A DNA stretch of 64,000 nucleotides from NCBI GenBank assembly GCA_032821775.1, contig JAVLRN010000015.1, positions 248,001 to 312,000 on the forward strand. The letters run 5' to 3'. The notes beneath the pieces are model-generated. The model was not told the DNA's origin. It was given only the letters and a program-made list of their open reading frames with translations, and ran no database searches. Position 1 is the first letter of the stretch, and each line of letters starts with the position of its first letter. Source of the DNA: Sanguinoderma infundibulare (taxonomy: Eukaryota > Basidiomycota > Agaricomycetes > Polyporales > Polyporaceae). The position numbers were made by a program, and so were the translations under genes. Positions 45,852-56,011 of this stretch are shown here, one piece after another.

Positions 45852-46676
45852 TTGTGGTATTTCTGTGGCTTGAACGAAGTGGAGCGGAGGCAAGTTGGAA
45901 ACGGTGGTTGAGAGGACTAGAGGCGGTTTAAAAAGCCTCGGGACATGCGTACTTGCAGGCCCGTGACCGAGTGACGGAAGCGAACAAGCAACGTTCACTG
46001 ACCGGATCCGTAACACAAAAGGAGCCATGGCAGATGAGTCAACGCGTACGTGTTGTTGCAAGCGTGCCAGCGACGCAGCTGGATCCAAGCAGCATTGTTC
46101 TGACTGGGAGGCGAGGATTCACTAAGATTTGCTAGATTCGTGTGCTGAAGGCCCTTGTAGTGCGAATAGGACATCTGTTGTTGTTGTTGGAAAGGATATG
46201 TTATACAGGCATCAAGGCATAGGGTGCGGAGAACATACCTTATCCCACCATGACCATCTTGAACAAAGGAATTACGATCACTTTCCAGATCTTACTCGCA
46301 CATGGCTATATATCTCATTGAAGCCTGTGGGGACTACCCAGAGAGCCATTTAATAGGCCATCGCCGTGACGAATCTAGTCGTGCAAGCCATAGAGCATTG
46401 TTGTAAGTTCATAAGGGTGCAGATAGGGTTGCGAGACTAACCATGACCCATCACTGAACATTTGAACCAAATCCGAGTGCATTGTACGTTCAGGCAAGCA
46501 TTTGAAGGAGGCAAGAAGGAGAGGGTTGAAGTCAAGTTGAAGTACAAAAACCGCTGGTAGCCAAGCGCCGGCGGCCTGGGTTGCCTCTCACCATCATAAC
46601 CGACGGTCCTTCCCTCCATTTCCTAGGTTTGCTCACCGTTTTCTACATTGCGGAAAGTACGACATTAAAACGCCAA
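45852..46676. other. Divergent intergenic region
   Basis: Shared upstream region of the minus-strand gene (ATG 45851) and the RING gene (ATG 46677). No clear TATA element seen. Confidence 0.4.
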
Positions 46677-48023
46677 ATGTCCGACGCCGAGGGGCCCAAT
46701 ATCGACCTGACTCAGTCGCCTCCAGCTGCGTCGCTACCTCCACCGACGACGGTCTCGAACAGGTCTCTGCGTCCTCGTCGACAGCGGGGAGGGTCTTCAG
46801 CCCGTTCTTCTGTTGTCTCGTCTTCTCGCTCCCGCTCGCAGTCGGTTACTGGTCATCAGCAGCTTCTGTACCCCGAAGACCCCGGAAGTCCTCAAAGACA
46901 TCCAGCAAGCTCTTCAGCACATACCATTAACCGGTCGGAAGAGGCGTCGGACACCGCAGTGTCAAGCAGAACAAACGATGAGGTCGCAAGCTACCATCCT
47001 GCCGAAGGAGACCGCGGGGAGGGCAACTCGAGTGCGTGGAAGAAACGGAGACGCTCTGCGTCCCCTGTCGCAGGCAGTAGCGCAACGGGTGGACGCAAGG
47101 GTAAGAGGAGGGTATTGGCATTGCGGGCTACAGGTACGCATGAACATTCCCTCCCTTAGCCTGAGATGATATGAAAGCGTTGGGCTCGGTTGCAGATGTA
47201 CCACCTGACGATGCTGTCAAATCAAACCAAGGTTCGTCCCCGACACACGTCCCACCCGAAGCTGCAGTCCTGGTGGGTGGCTCAGGCACCTCGTCCTCCA
47301 TTTCGCAAGAACCGAGCGTCGCCGAAATACCCGCTGCGCGAATGCCCCAGACCGCCAGTTTGTCTCACCGGTTCCCAGACGACCCTCGAGCTGCATACGA
47401 ACGTATGATGGATGAACACGAACTTTCTTCCAGGTCGCGCGCCCACGCTGCCGCCGGGGACATGTCTTCATCCACGGGTGTTCCGCCCAACACTCGCGGC
47501 GCAACGGCTGGTGATGCTCCATTCATCGAAAATTTCGCGTCCCCATCACTTCCGAGCACGTCCACTCGCGCTGTCTCCCTCCCTCCGACTACGGACCACG
47601 CTCGGGCGCCGCTTTCTTTACTCGCAGAGCCGAGCGACGGAGAAACAACGCCGAAAGTGCGAGCTCAACCGGAGCGCTCCGTCGACACAGTGCCAATAGA
47701 CGAGGTGGAGCCTCTTGCGGCGTATACGTGCCCCATCTGTTTCTCGCCGCCGTCCTACGCCACGATCACGCCGTGCGGACACGTCCTTTGTGGCGAGTGT
47801 CTGTTCACGGCGGTGAAGACGACGATCCAGCGGGGTGCGTATACCCTTCCTCCGGGCGAGCGGATGATTGCCAGGTACGCTCTCATGTGCTTGCCGCTGT
47901 CAGAGGCGACACTGATGCGGGATACCACACAGATGCCCGGTGTGCAGGGCTTCCATTCCGGGATGGGACGGGAGGGGCGGAGGGGTGATAGGCCTGAGAC
48001 CGCGAGCCGTGTTCAGTCTGTAG
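46677..48023 (+). CDS. RING-finger protein, copy A (408 aa)
   Basis: Exons 46677-47133, 47196-47874, 47933-48023 (phases 1, 2). The C-terminus is a C3HC4 RING: CPICFSPPSYATITPCGHVL then CGECLFTAVK, and after the last intron RCPVCRASIPGWDGRGGG ending GLRPRAVFSL. The final Cys pair appears only when the 58-bp last intron is removed; the unspliced frame runs on to 48358 and is not the product. N-terminal two thirds are Ser/Pro-rich and disordered, with a basic patch (KKRRRSASPV) near the first intron. RING proteins usually act as E3 ubiquitin ligases; substrate unknown. A nearly identical copy lies at 61242-62849 and fragments at 50700-51060 and 54590-54860. Confidence 0.88.
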
Positions 48024-49174
48024 CGTCCGGTCGTTCTCGGAATGTCAAATTCGGAAGGTTAGTCTCTGAAGACCGTCTCGCATCATCAAAATCCTGTTTT
48101 AGGGACAATAATCTCAGCTTTCTTTTCCGTTCTCCGCTGTGCGGTTCCAAGCTTCGAGCTACAAGGGCATGCGCGCTGCACCGAGCCATACCGCACCCTG
48201 TACATATCCGTCGCTGGCGATGTATCGCGTCCTGCTACGACCACAATGCGGTCCATCTACGGTTGTTGAATGTGGTCTACCGGAAGCTATCGAACGCGTT
48301 TCTCTCACGAACGGATCCTAGCGCTTGGCTCGCTGCCTGGGGCATAGCCTCGTGCTGAGCCACCCTACTCTCGTCCTCTCAAACCTACGTTATCAGCTCA
48401 CGTCTCGTGATGCAAAGTCTCAATGCCATCATTGTGAGGTAAGTTCTCATCATTCGCCGTGGCCCGTCACGTACCAACGTCCCACTATATCTCCAGAAGC
48501 CGACTTGGGAGAGTGCGATGGTGGAGCGGCCTCAAGAACTTTTCGGCGTTAACCGTTCCCCGAGAACTAATGTTGTATCTATCATCGGATGAAATACCTA
48601 TGGCCGTATCCGTTCCCCCCGCTCGTCACTGGACTAGCAACGTGCTCCTTGGAAGGTCGTCCAGTCAAATCTGCACCGGAAACGCGGGAGAAGCTTGACG
48701 AGATCAGGTTGAGGGGTCTAGAACCGTGGGTTCGGCTCCTGACCGCGGACATCATTGACGGCAGGGTCCTCCTCACGAACGCAACTTGACAGGCCAAACA
48801 GCTTTTGGGCTTCTAGCAGCATCGCGAAGAAACTCGAACAGCGGTCATAGACATCACGCACGCCGCACGCTTGGATCGGTCGGGCGAAGGTCGGCGATAC
48901 TGAAACAGTGGTGTCACTACGTTCCGCGACACCCGACTCGCCATCGGTCCCTGGTCAGTCGGTCGGTTACCTCACCAAATTGGCGCTGCCGCACGACATC
49001 GACGACACACCCCTTATCATTTTTGTCCCTGCAGCGCACCCCACGAATAGCTGCGAATGCGCTCCATCAATGGCGTGAGGTGCATCCGTGGCTGTGGCCT
49101 TGCCAGACGACATGATGCCCACTGCTCAGCCCGACAACGGACGTCGCGACCTCTATGAGACTATGGCGACCGAG
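46750..49174 (+). repeat. Direct segmental duplication, unit A (partner 61285-64000)
   Basis: From about 46750 to beyond 49174 the sequence is almost identical to 61285-64000, offset 14535 before and 14826 after an extra 291 bp in unit B. Identity drops sharply in the first exon upstream of the boundary. Unit B runs off the window end, so the duplication is longer than 2.4 kb. Confidence 0.85.
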
Positions 49175-49925
49175 ATCAGCCTCGCTCCGAACCTGTGCTC
49201 TGTGGCGCATCCCGAGGGGCGACGGAGTCGGGATGGCGGCCCACGACGAACGAGACGGCGTGGGGCTGCCGCATTGCGCACGCGCGCCTATTTGGACACC
49301 CATCCATTGGGCCCCGGCTATGTAGAGGTCCCTGTCGAGGGTGCAGATCCGGATCCGATCTATCATGGTGTCAGTCGTGGTGCGTGGTCCGGCTTCGCGC
49401 GGCGGGAGCTGGTGCTGATGTTGTCCATTCTGAGACACACGATGAGTTCGTCGTCCTGCGATCACGCCGCCCTTCGCCCGTGACAGAAGGAGACAGAGGC
49501 ATGTGCGGACGTGCCCGTCGTTCTCAACTTCAACTTCTCTCTTCCATTACGTCGTGACCGACGGCGCGGCCCACTCAAGCTCAGGGTTCGGCTCGCAGGA
49601 CGTCTGCGGTTGCCAAAGCGATGACAGCCTGCTTAACCGTCGTCGGTAGCGGACGAGGCACGCGCAAGCGGCAAACGCGACTTCAATGCCTCAGGGCATG
49701 CACAAGTGGCAGCTCGGACGTGCTTCTGTGGACCTATGAGGTCGCAGCAATTCTCCGCCCAGCCGGACCTGCGCCAGAGCAGAGGATGGGCATCCTACTG
49801 CCATTTCTCGCAAGGGGGGAGTGCGGACGACGCGGCGGGTGGAGGTCGTCGCATCACCAGACAAATATATTTCGTTGCCGCTTCACACGCTGCGAATGAC
49901 CGGGACAAGGGCTTGACATAGGGAG
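48024..49925. other. Duplicated downstream region, no confirmed gene
   Basis: Present in both duplication units. Possible exons: about 48400-48448 joined to 48498 onward (GTAAGT...CCAG), leading either to KPTWESAMVERPQELFGVNR or to the frame 48589-48789 (PVKSAPETREKLDEIRLRGL). The frame choice is unresolved, and because the two copies are nearly identical conservation gives no help. A further open frame at 49088-49483 is Arg-rich and unassigned. Confidence 0.35.
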
Positions 49926-50060
49926 AGTTCTGGTGAACAATCCAGACGGTGAGTTTTTGTGAATAGTCCGGACAGTGTGTCCTGGTGAACAATCCGGACG
50001 GTGAGTTTTCGTGAACAATCCGGACGGTGACTTCTGGTGTAGGTATACAGTCCGGATGGC
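49926..50060. repeat. Minisatellite, about five units of 25-27 bp
   Basis: Consensus unit contains GTGAACAATCCGGACGGTGA followed by a T-rich linker. Units start near 49932, 49958, 49984, 50011 and 50037; the last is degenerate. Confidence 0.8.
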
Positions 50061-50699
50061 AGGAGGGAGAGGAGAGCGGGAAGGACGTGCCATCTCAAGC
50101 TGTCTACGTACGGACACGATGGGGCACAATGTACAAGAGAGCTCTAATACACAGGTACTTTCCCGACAAAATTCCTCCCCCTGCGATCCGAGTCAAACCG
50201 AGCCCAAGTACGTGAAAAAAATCCGCTCACTAGCCACAAAACACAAAAACCCGACATTCCGGCCGGTACACGAAGTTAAAAACAGCAGCATACAGCAGCA
50301 GTACCGAGGCCTGAGCAGTGCGACGCATCCACTCCCGCCTACAGCCACCGGTGTACGAACGAACCAAACGAGACTGCATGCATCATCCACATGCGCGCTC
50401 CGACTGCCATCCGAAGTTAGTACGCCCGTCGTCCGGACTCGCCGGATATGAGAATAAATTTGGTATAAGATCCACTCACCCAGTTTCTACACATTGACCT
50501 GCCCCGGGAGACGGACACTTTGGCCGCGCCACACCTTGCGTAAACGACCCTCCACAGTTGTCACAGGCGACCTATCATGAGGACTAAGCCATCTGCACAC
50601 ATTTCCAAGAGGATGCTCCGAAGCTGAGCTTACCAGCGAGCCTAGCGACCGACTCTCCGACGACCACATGAGATGACCCGGGGAGTTGATGTATGATAT

Positions 50700-51060
50700 G
50701 CTTCTCGCGGCAATCCCGCCAATCATCCACTCGCCCGGAGGAAGGGTATATGCACCCCGCTGGATCGTCGTCTTTACCGCCGTGAACAGACACTCACCAC
50801 AAAGGGCGTGTCCGCACGGCGTCATCGTGGCGTAGGACGGCGGCGAGAAACAGATGGGGCACGTATATGCCGCAAGAGGCTCCACCTCGTCTATTGGCAC
50901 TGTGTCGATGGAGCACTCCGGTCGAGCTTGCACTGTTGGTGTCGTTTCCGAGTCGCTCGGCTCCGTGAGTAAAGAAAGCGGTGCCCGAGCATGGTCCGTA
51001 GTCGGAGGGAGGGAGACAGCGCGAGCGGACGTGCTCGGAAGTGATGGGGACGCATGATGT
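50700..51060 (-). pseudogene. RING-gene fragment lacking the last RING exon
   Basis: Minus-strand copy of the RING gene exon: VPIDEVEPLAAYTCPICFSP, YATMTPCGHALCGECLFTAV, YTLPPGEWMIG, after which similarity stops before the splice site that would bring in CPVC. It therefore has only part of the zinc-binding set. It begins near 51060 in the Ser/Pro-rich part and has no start. Inverted relative to copies A and B. Confidence 0.8.
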
Positions 51061-51169
51061 GAGCATGAATGTTAACGAGGGGATGCGAGAGAGGCCACGA
51101 TGTGTTTCGGGTTTGATGGTTTCAATCAAAGACGTTGACCTGTAAAACGAGCATGATTTGGTCAGCGGG

Positions 51170-51745
51170 AACCGTTCAATGTGCCTCCCGGAAACAGGAA
51201 TGGGAATGCACCATAATGACTTCTGCGTCCGCCCTCACCGCGCGTGCACCCGCGGCACCCAGAGAAGAGGGCGGCGGACCGGTCGACAATGCCCTCCAGG
51301 ATCTTGCCAATGCGCAGGAGCGTGGGCGAGAGCGTGAGGCCAGGGGCAGGTTCGCGAAGCGCTTGAGTGCATTGTCGGATGTCGGTGCGCAGGTGTAGAA
51401 GACGGAGATGCGGAGGTTCGCGTACGCGTCGTACGACTGCGCGAGGAGTGACTGGAAGAGGGGCACGAGCGGCGTGAGCTGTGGCGGGTCCTGCATGGAC
51501 CAGACAAGCTTTCTTCATCAGGTCCTGGACCGCCGCAAGCACGAAGGTGATGCCGGAGCCGCCAGGGACGAAGAGCATGCTGGAGAAGGCGGAGAAGACG
51601 GTGTGGCCGGGGCATAGGGGCCCTCGACGATGACCTGGACGCTGCAATCGAGGCCGTTGGCCTCACTGTAGTCGGTGCACCGGCCAAGGTCGTAGAGCTT
51701 GTTCGTCCAGTCGCCCGCCTTCTTGACCATGAGCACGAGGCCCTC
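51170..51745 (-). pseudogene. Ferric-reductase-like NAD(P)H-binding domain pseudogene
   Basis: Minus strand shows WTNKLYDLGRC, VQVIVEGPY, then in another frame GHTVFSAFSSMLFVPGGSGI and TFVLAAVQDLMKK, then in another frame LTPLVPLFQSLLAQSYDAYA and NLRISVFYTCAPTSDNALKR, then LTLSPTLLRIGKILEGIVDR. These are the C-terminal FAD/NAD segments of fungal FRE-type ferric reductases (membrane metalloreductases for iron uptake). At least two frameshifts break it, at the GPY/GHT point and after the FANLP stretch; the membrane heme-binding part is absent. Confidence 0.78.
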
Positions 51746-52264
51746 GCCGCGTGAGCTGGGGACGAGGGTAGAGCTGGAGCAGACGGAAGATGAGGAAGGG
51801 GGAATTTCGAGGGGAACCAACAAACAAACTTCACATACTACCTATTGTGTTCGCATCAGCAAAGCATGTGTGGGCTGCGGATGTGCCAGCCGTGTGTCAG
51901 CCGAGGTTAAGGCAATTGATGGGGCAGTATACTCACGTTTCCAGGTGGTTTGAAATGACGATCATCGCGAATCTCCAGATTTTGACCCAAGCGGATTCTT
52001 CTGTACTGCCGGAAACCAATTGTTGCGGTGACCGGCTCGCGAGGGTGCCGGAAGTTCAAGCTGAGGTGACAGGCTATGAGAATGCAGGATCATGTTTGAA
52101 CAGATGTTGCAATCTCACGCGGCTAGGACTGAATTGGTGTAAATCTTGGCCACCTCGACGTTGAACACGGCGTACAGCAGGCCGGTCGCTTTTGCGCTTT
52201 CCGAGATGACCACCCCCATAGTGAACTTTCAGATTATTGGTGCCCGCAAGCACCGCCAAAAATA

Positions 52265-53230
52265 ATGAGTGCGAACTCGATGAGGTACCAAATAGAAAAC
52301 TCACGCATCCAGCAAGCGGTTAGAAGCGCTCCCTTCCTATCAGAACCTCGATGTAGCCGTGACAACCGCGTGTCGCCCTCATTGCAGTGCCGTCCAGCCA
52401 TACCGATAGAGCTGAGATTGAGTGGGCGGCCCGACGTCGCGATGATGGAGCAGGACCTGAAAGCCCTCGGCCCCTCCACGCATGAAAACGACTGCGAGTG
52501 GGGCCAGGGCGACGCGAATGCGGCCAGCGGCTCATGGGGCGACGCCGATGCGGGTGCGTGGGGAGGCGACGTCAGCGACAACCCCTTCCTCGCGATGACC
52601 TCCGCGGCCGACTGGGAGTCGGGGCCAGTGATCAACGTCCTCCACAAGCTCCTCGGGCCAACAACGCTGCCCCTCACGCACACCACTGGCGTAGTTGTGT
52701 GATCCACGCGGCGAATCAAGAGCGTCATCATGCCACCCGTGCCCTTGCCCTCAATGCAATCGCAGAAGCAGAACAACAACAGCGGGAAGGGCGCGCTCGA
52801 GCCCACGCCGCTGCACGACCCTGAGGCGGTCGAGCGCGAGCTGGACGCAAAGTTCGCGAAGCTCACGCTCTCCGCATGGCCCGTGTACGCGGTCAACCCG
52901 ATCGCGGACGTCCAGAAGCCGCAGATCCTGCTCGACTCGCACGGCGCGGCGGTCCTGGACGACGGCGAGGACGCCGAGGTTGCTCCCGGGCCCGGCGCGC
53001 CGCACAACCCATTCAAGGACGACATCGTCGTGTATGTCAACCCCAAGATCGCGGACAAGATGTGGATCCGGATGAGCATCGAGGGCGTGTGGGTCCAGCT
53101 CGCCCACGTCGACCAGAGCATCCCCATTGAGGTCAGCATGGAGCAGTTCAACAACCCGTGGGGGTTCAAGAAGAAGGCGGACGGCGTGGCCCGCGCGTGC
53201 CAAATGGAACCGGGGTCAAGCAAATGGTGA
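52265..53230 (+). pseudogene. Arb1-like (Argonaute-binding) protein remnant, in-frame stop
   Basis: Open frame 52265-52702 ends at TGA after LLGPTTLPLTHTTGVVV; the same frame then continues (STRRIKSVIMPPVPLPSMQS, EAVERELDAKFAKLTLSAWP, HNPFKDDIVVYVNPKIADKM, WIRMSIEGVWVQLAHVDQSI). The TGA sits inside an otherwise continuous sequence, so it is probably a nonsense mutation. The pattern LPLTHTTGVV...STRRI with the C-terminal DDIV/WVQL block resembles what I recall of basidiomycete Arb1-like proteins, which in fission yeast partner Argonaute in heterochromatic RNAi. The assignment is tentative. The Gly/Asp/Trp-rich N-terminus has no domain. The 5' start is uncertain. Confidence 0.4.
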
Positions 53231-53339
53231 ACGAACATCTTGTCGTGGCCTGAATCCACAGCCGAAGGGTCTTGGATGATGACTTGCCGAGGCCTAGCAT
53301 GCGCGAACCGAACAGCAGTCATGCGCTGGAGCCGTCTTG

Positions 53340-53800
53340 CCAGTCTGCCAGCGGCTGCTGCACTGAACGTTCGCGAGCTTCATCTGACGGGCCTTACGCT
53401 GGTCGTAGATGACGTGCGGCTTCGCCTGATTCACCTTGTGGTAGATGTGTCACATGGCACCGATCGTGATGAGTGTCGTAACACCGAGCACGGCGTCCTC
53501 GATGATAGTATCGGACTTGCTGCTGCTGCCGTCTTCGGACTGCTCAAGCGCAACGCCGAGGTAGACGGTGATGAACTGCTTTGGGAGCGAGAGTACGGCG
53601 GCCATCGAGAGCGTAATAATGCCCATGCTACAGGTGGAGAACACCGCCATGTTGACTGCCGAGGGACATGTCATGTCAGCGCGCGGCGAAAACGAGAACG
53701 GAAAATGTAAGGGACGCACGATGGCCCGAGATGGCGCTCAGCCGGGCAATCAACGCGATCTTGAAGCCGCCTTCGCGAACAACACGGGCCAGGCAGGGTC
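53340..53800 (-). pseudogene. TVP38/TMEM64-family (DedA-like) membrane protein pseudogene, 3' part
   Basis: Minus strand: CLARVVREGGFKIALIARLS, intron, MAVFSTCSMGIITLSMAAVL, SLPKQFITVYLGVALEQSED, DTIIEDAVLGVTTLITIGAM, then TGA at 53452-53450, then HIYHKVNQAKPHVIYDQRKA in the same frame. In fungal TVP38-type Golgi membrane proteins a Trp is expected at this point, so TGG has become TGA. The N-terminal membrane segments are missing upstream. The family scrambles or handles lipids in Golgi/ER membranes; this copy is not functional. Confidence 0.8.
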
Positions 53801-54179
53801 GAGCGGATGGTGCCCAAATGTCCAATTTGTATCTGCGCGACGGCAGGACAGTCGTCATCTGTGGATTGCCAATAGCCTGCGCATACGACACGTTCTGCGG
53901 GCTGGGCCCGAGGCTACACGTCGAATGGTTGCATGAGCATAGAGCAAGGGTGCATGAAAAATAGTCGTTACCAATAGCTCGAATCGAGCAAAAGCACGTA
54001 CAAAGTTCGTAAGCACACGAGCCGCTGTGACGAAGTGTCCGAGTCGGCTGAAATCCAGCTGCGGTGTTAGGCGGCAACTCCATGGAAACTCGTGTAGGAC
54101 CGCTCGGAGGGAAGGCCATGGGTGCTTGTGAAGAGCGCATAAGTAAGTAGCACTGCGCACCAACTGAATGATCCAGATC

Positions 54180-55160
54180 CGGTGGATGTTCTGGAGGTTA
54201 GGCTGCATCTGCGCGGGGTTCGTGTTGCCGATGTCTCCAATCCACATTCACATGCTGGAACAAAAATAACATGCAATGACCCAGAGAAGCGGATGACCAG
54301 AAGTTGATGCGGCGCTGAATGACAACGTTCGCGTACCATGCGCGCGGGGTTTGATCGGGCGACAGACGCTTGATATGCGTTCCCGCAGCCATGGCCACCG
54401 GGGGATGTCGTGCCGGACTCATATGCACTCTAGGCAACGTCCGACCCTGCGCCGGAAAACATCATAGTGAACATTAAGCCTGCATATATTTGAATCAAAT
54501 GAGAACACTGACGGTTGGATCCAAAGATCATCTCCGCAAACCGCTTGAGTTGCCCGTTCCAGACGCAGGGCCCGCATATAATCGTGTGCCGATACCTGCA
54601 TCACAAGAACCGAGCATCGCCGAAAGGCTCCGGGCCACCGGTTTTCTCACCGGCTCCCAGACGACCCTCTAGCTGCATACGAACGTATGATAGATGAACA
54701 CGAACTTTCTACCGGATTGCACGTGCACGCTGCTGCCGGGGCCCTGGGCTACCCACCAAGACTGCAGCTTCGGATGAGACGTACACGGAGGACAAATCTT
54801 CGTTTGGTCCGACAGCATCGTCGGGTGCTGCAACCGAGCCCAGCACTTCGTATCAGCGGAGTGGACGGATTGTTTCGTGCGTACCTGTAGTTCGCAATGT
54901 CCACCACTTTCCTCTGTGCCTGGCTCAGCGGCAACTCCCCAGCCCCGTTCACATTGGCAACCCGAGGGTGAAGCACGCGAGCATGGCAACTCGGGTGGAT
55001 CCGGTCGAGTGGGTGCGCACCTGAGCAACGTCACGCATCAACTGACGCACATGGATGTTCTGGAGGTTAGGCTGCATCTGTGCGGGGTTCAGATTGCAGA
55101 CGTCTCCCGTCCTCCTGCAATCCACATTCGACCTGGGGGAATAGAGTTGGTGGTGCATTC
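54180..55160. repeat. Shuffled fragments: RING-gene pieces and a 75-bp duplicate
   Basis: A segment at 54181-54256 (around TTCTGGAGGTTAGGCTGCAT) recurs at 55043-55120. Between them, 54595-54720 matches the RING gene in plus orientation (SQEPSIAE, DEHELST), while about 54730-54850 matches an adjacent RING-gene part in minus orientation (read on minus: CCTCCGTGTACGTC, GAAGCTGCAGTC). The RING fragment is therefore internally inverted and surrounded by unrelated short repeats. Confidence 0.6.
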
Positions 55161-55717
55161 AAGTAAAACTCACGGGGATACATCCAGCAGGCCACAGCCT
55201 GAGGCGAGAACGGAGCACGGATGAAATTGCTCAGGTACGTAATGGTACCTCAACCGTCTCATGGAGACTGGGTCGAGTCCGGTCGCTGTACTTGAGGGTG
55301 TGCAACATCAGAGACGGAAATATTACTGCCAAACAATCATGATGGACTTACTGGCAAAGGGCCGGTTATTGATGCAGCGATGGTCGTGGAAGTGAGCAAA
55401 AGGGTCGACTGGACGCGGGGACTGAAGTGCAGTGCCACAAGGGGTCAAGCGCCCACAGCTGCTATTTGCGGAATTTCGAAATTACGGCTCTCTCGCAAAC
55501 CTCCTCCACCTCGCCAATCCTTGTTCATATCAATGCTAACGTTCGACAGCAGAATTATTGCAAAATAACGCTCAAAGTACAAGCATCTAGATCTCCTCGG
55601 CCTCGGCCTCGACCTCCGATGATCAGACACCGTCACAACCGCCACCATTCCTTACTCTCCCGTTGCCGTCCTTCTCCCACCCCTTCCGCTCCCGGCAGCA
55701 TAAGCAACACTACCGAC

Positions 55718-56011
55718 ATGCCGGGGCACGAGTACGAGTACGAACGGCTGGCGGCGAGCGGCGACGAGAAGCGTCGTGAGTACCCGCGCCACGAGCCGAC
55801 GAGCGACGTCCGCAAGCTCCACCGCCGCCTCGCGCGGGACCCGCGGTTCAACCCGCCGCCGCCGTTGTCCTGGAAGCGGCTCGCGCTCATCGTCTTCTTC
55901 ATCTTCCTCTGCTACCTCGGCCTCAAGCTCTGCCTGAACGCCATCCAGCAGCTCGAGGCGAATCCGGGCATCATCCATGCCAACAGCTGCGTTGGAGGCG
56001 AGGGTGGCTGA
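55718..56011 (+). CDS. Small single-pass membrane protein (97 aa)
   Basis: Start MPGHEYEYERLAASGDEKRR, a basic soluble part (VRKLHRRLARDPRFNPPPP), one membrane segment (LALIVFFIFLCYLGLKLCLN) and a short tail ending CVGGEGG. Positive charges before the segment suggest the N-terminus stays in the cytosol. An upstream in-frame extension exists but is Ser/Pro/His-rich and probably 5' UTR. No family recognised. It is one of few apparently intact genes between the RING copies. Confidence 0.6.
   Translation: MPGHEYEYERLAASGDEKRREYPRHEPTSDVRKLHRRLARDPRFNPPPPLSWKRLALIVFFIFLCYLGLKLCLNAIQQLEANPGIIHANSCVGGEGG

Noticed and set aside
47171..48358. Long open frame of 395 codons through the RING exon and beyond
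   Set aside because: It runs through the last intron. Removing 47875-47932 yields the missing RING residues CPVC and a stop at 48023, so the longer unspliced product is an artefact. The same applies to 61706-63184.
52234..53322. Minus-strand open frame of 362 codons over the Arb1-like remnant
   Set aside because: The composition has no family resemblance, while the plus strand gives consistent natural protein sequence over the same interval.
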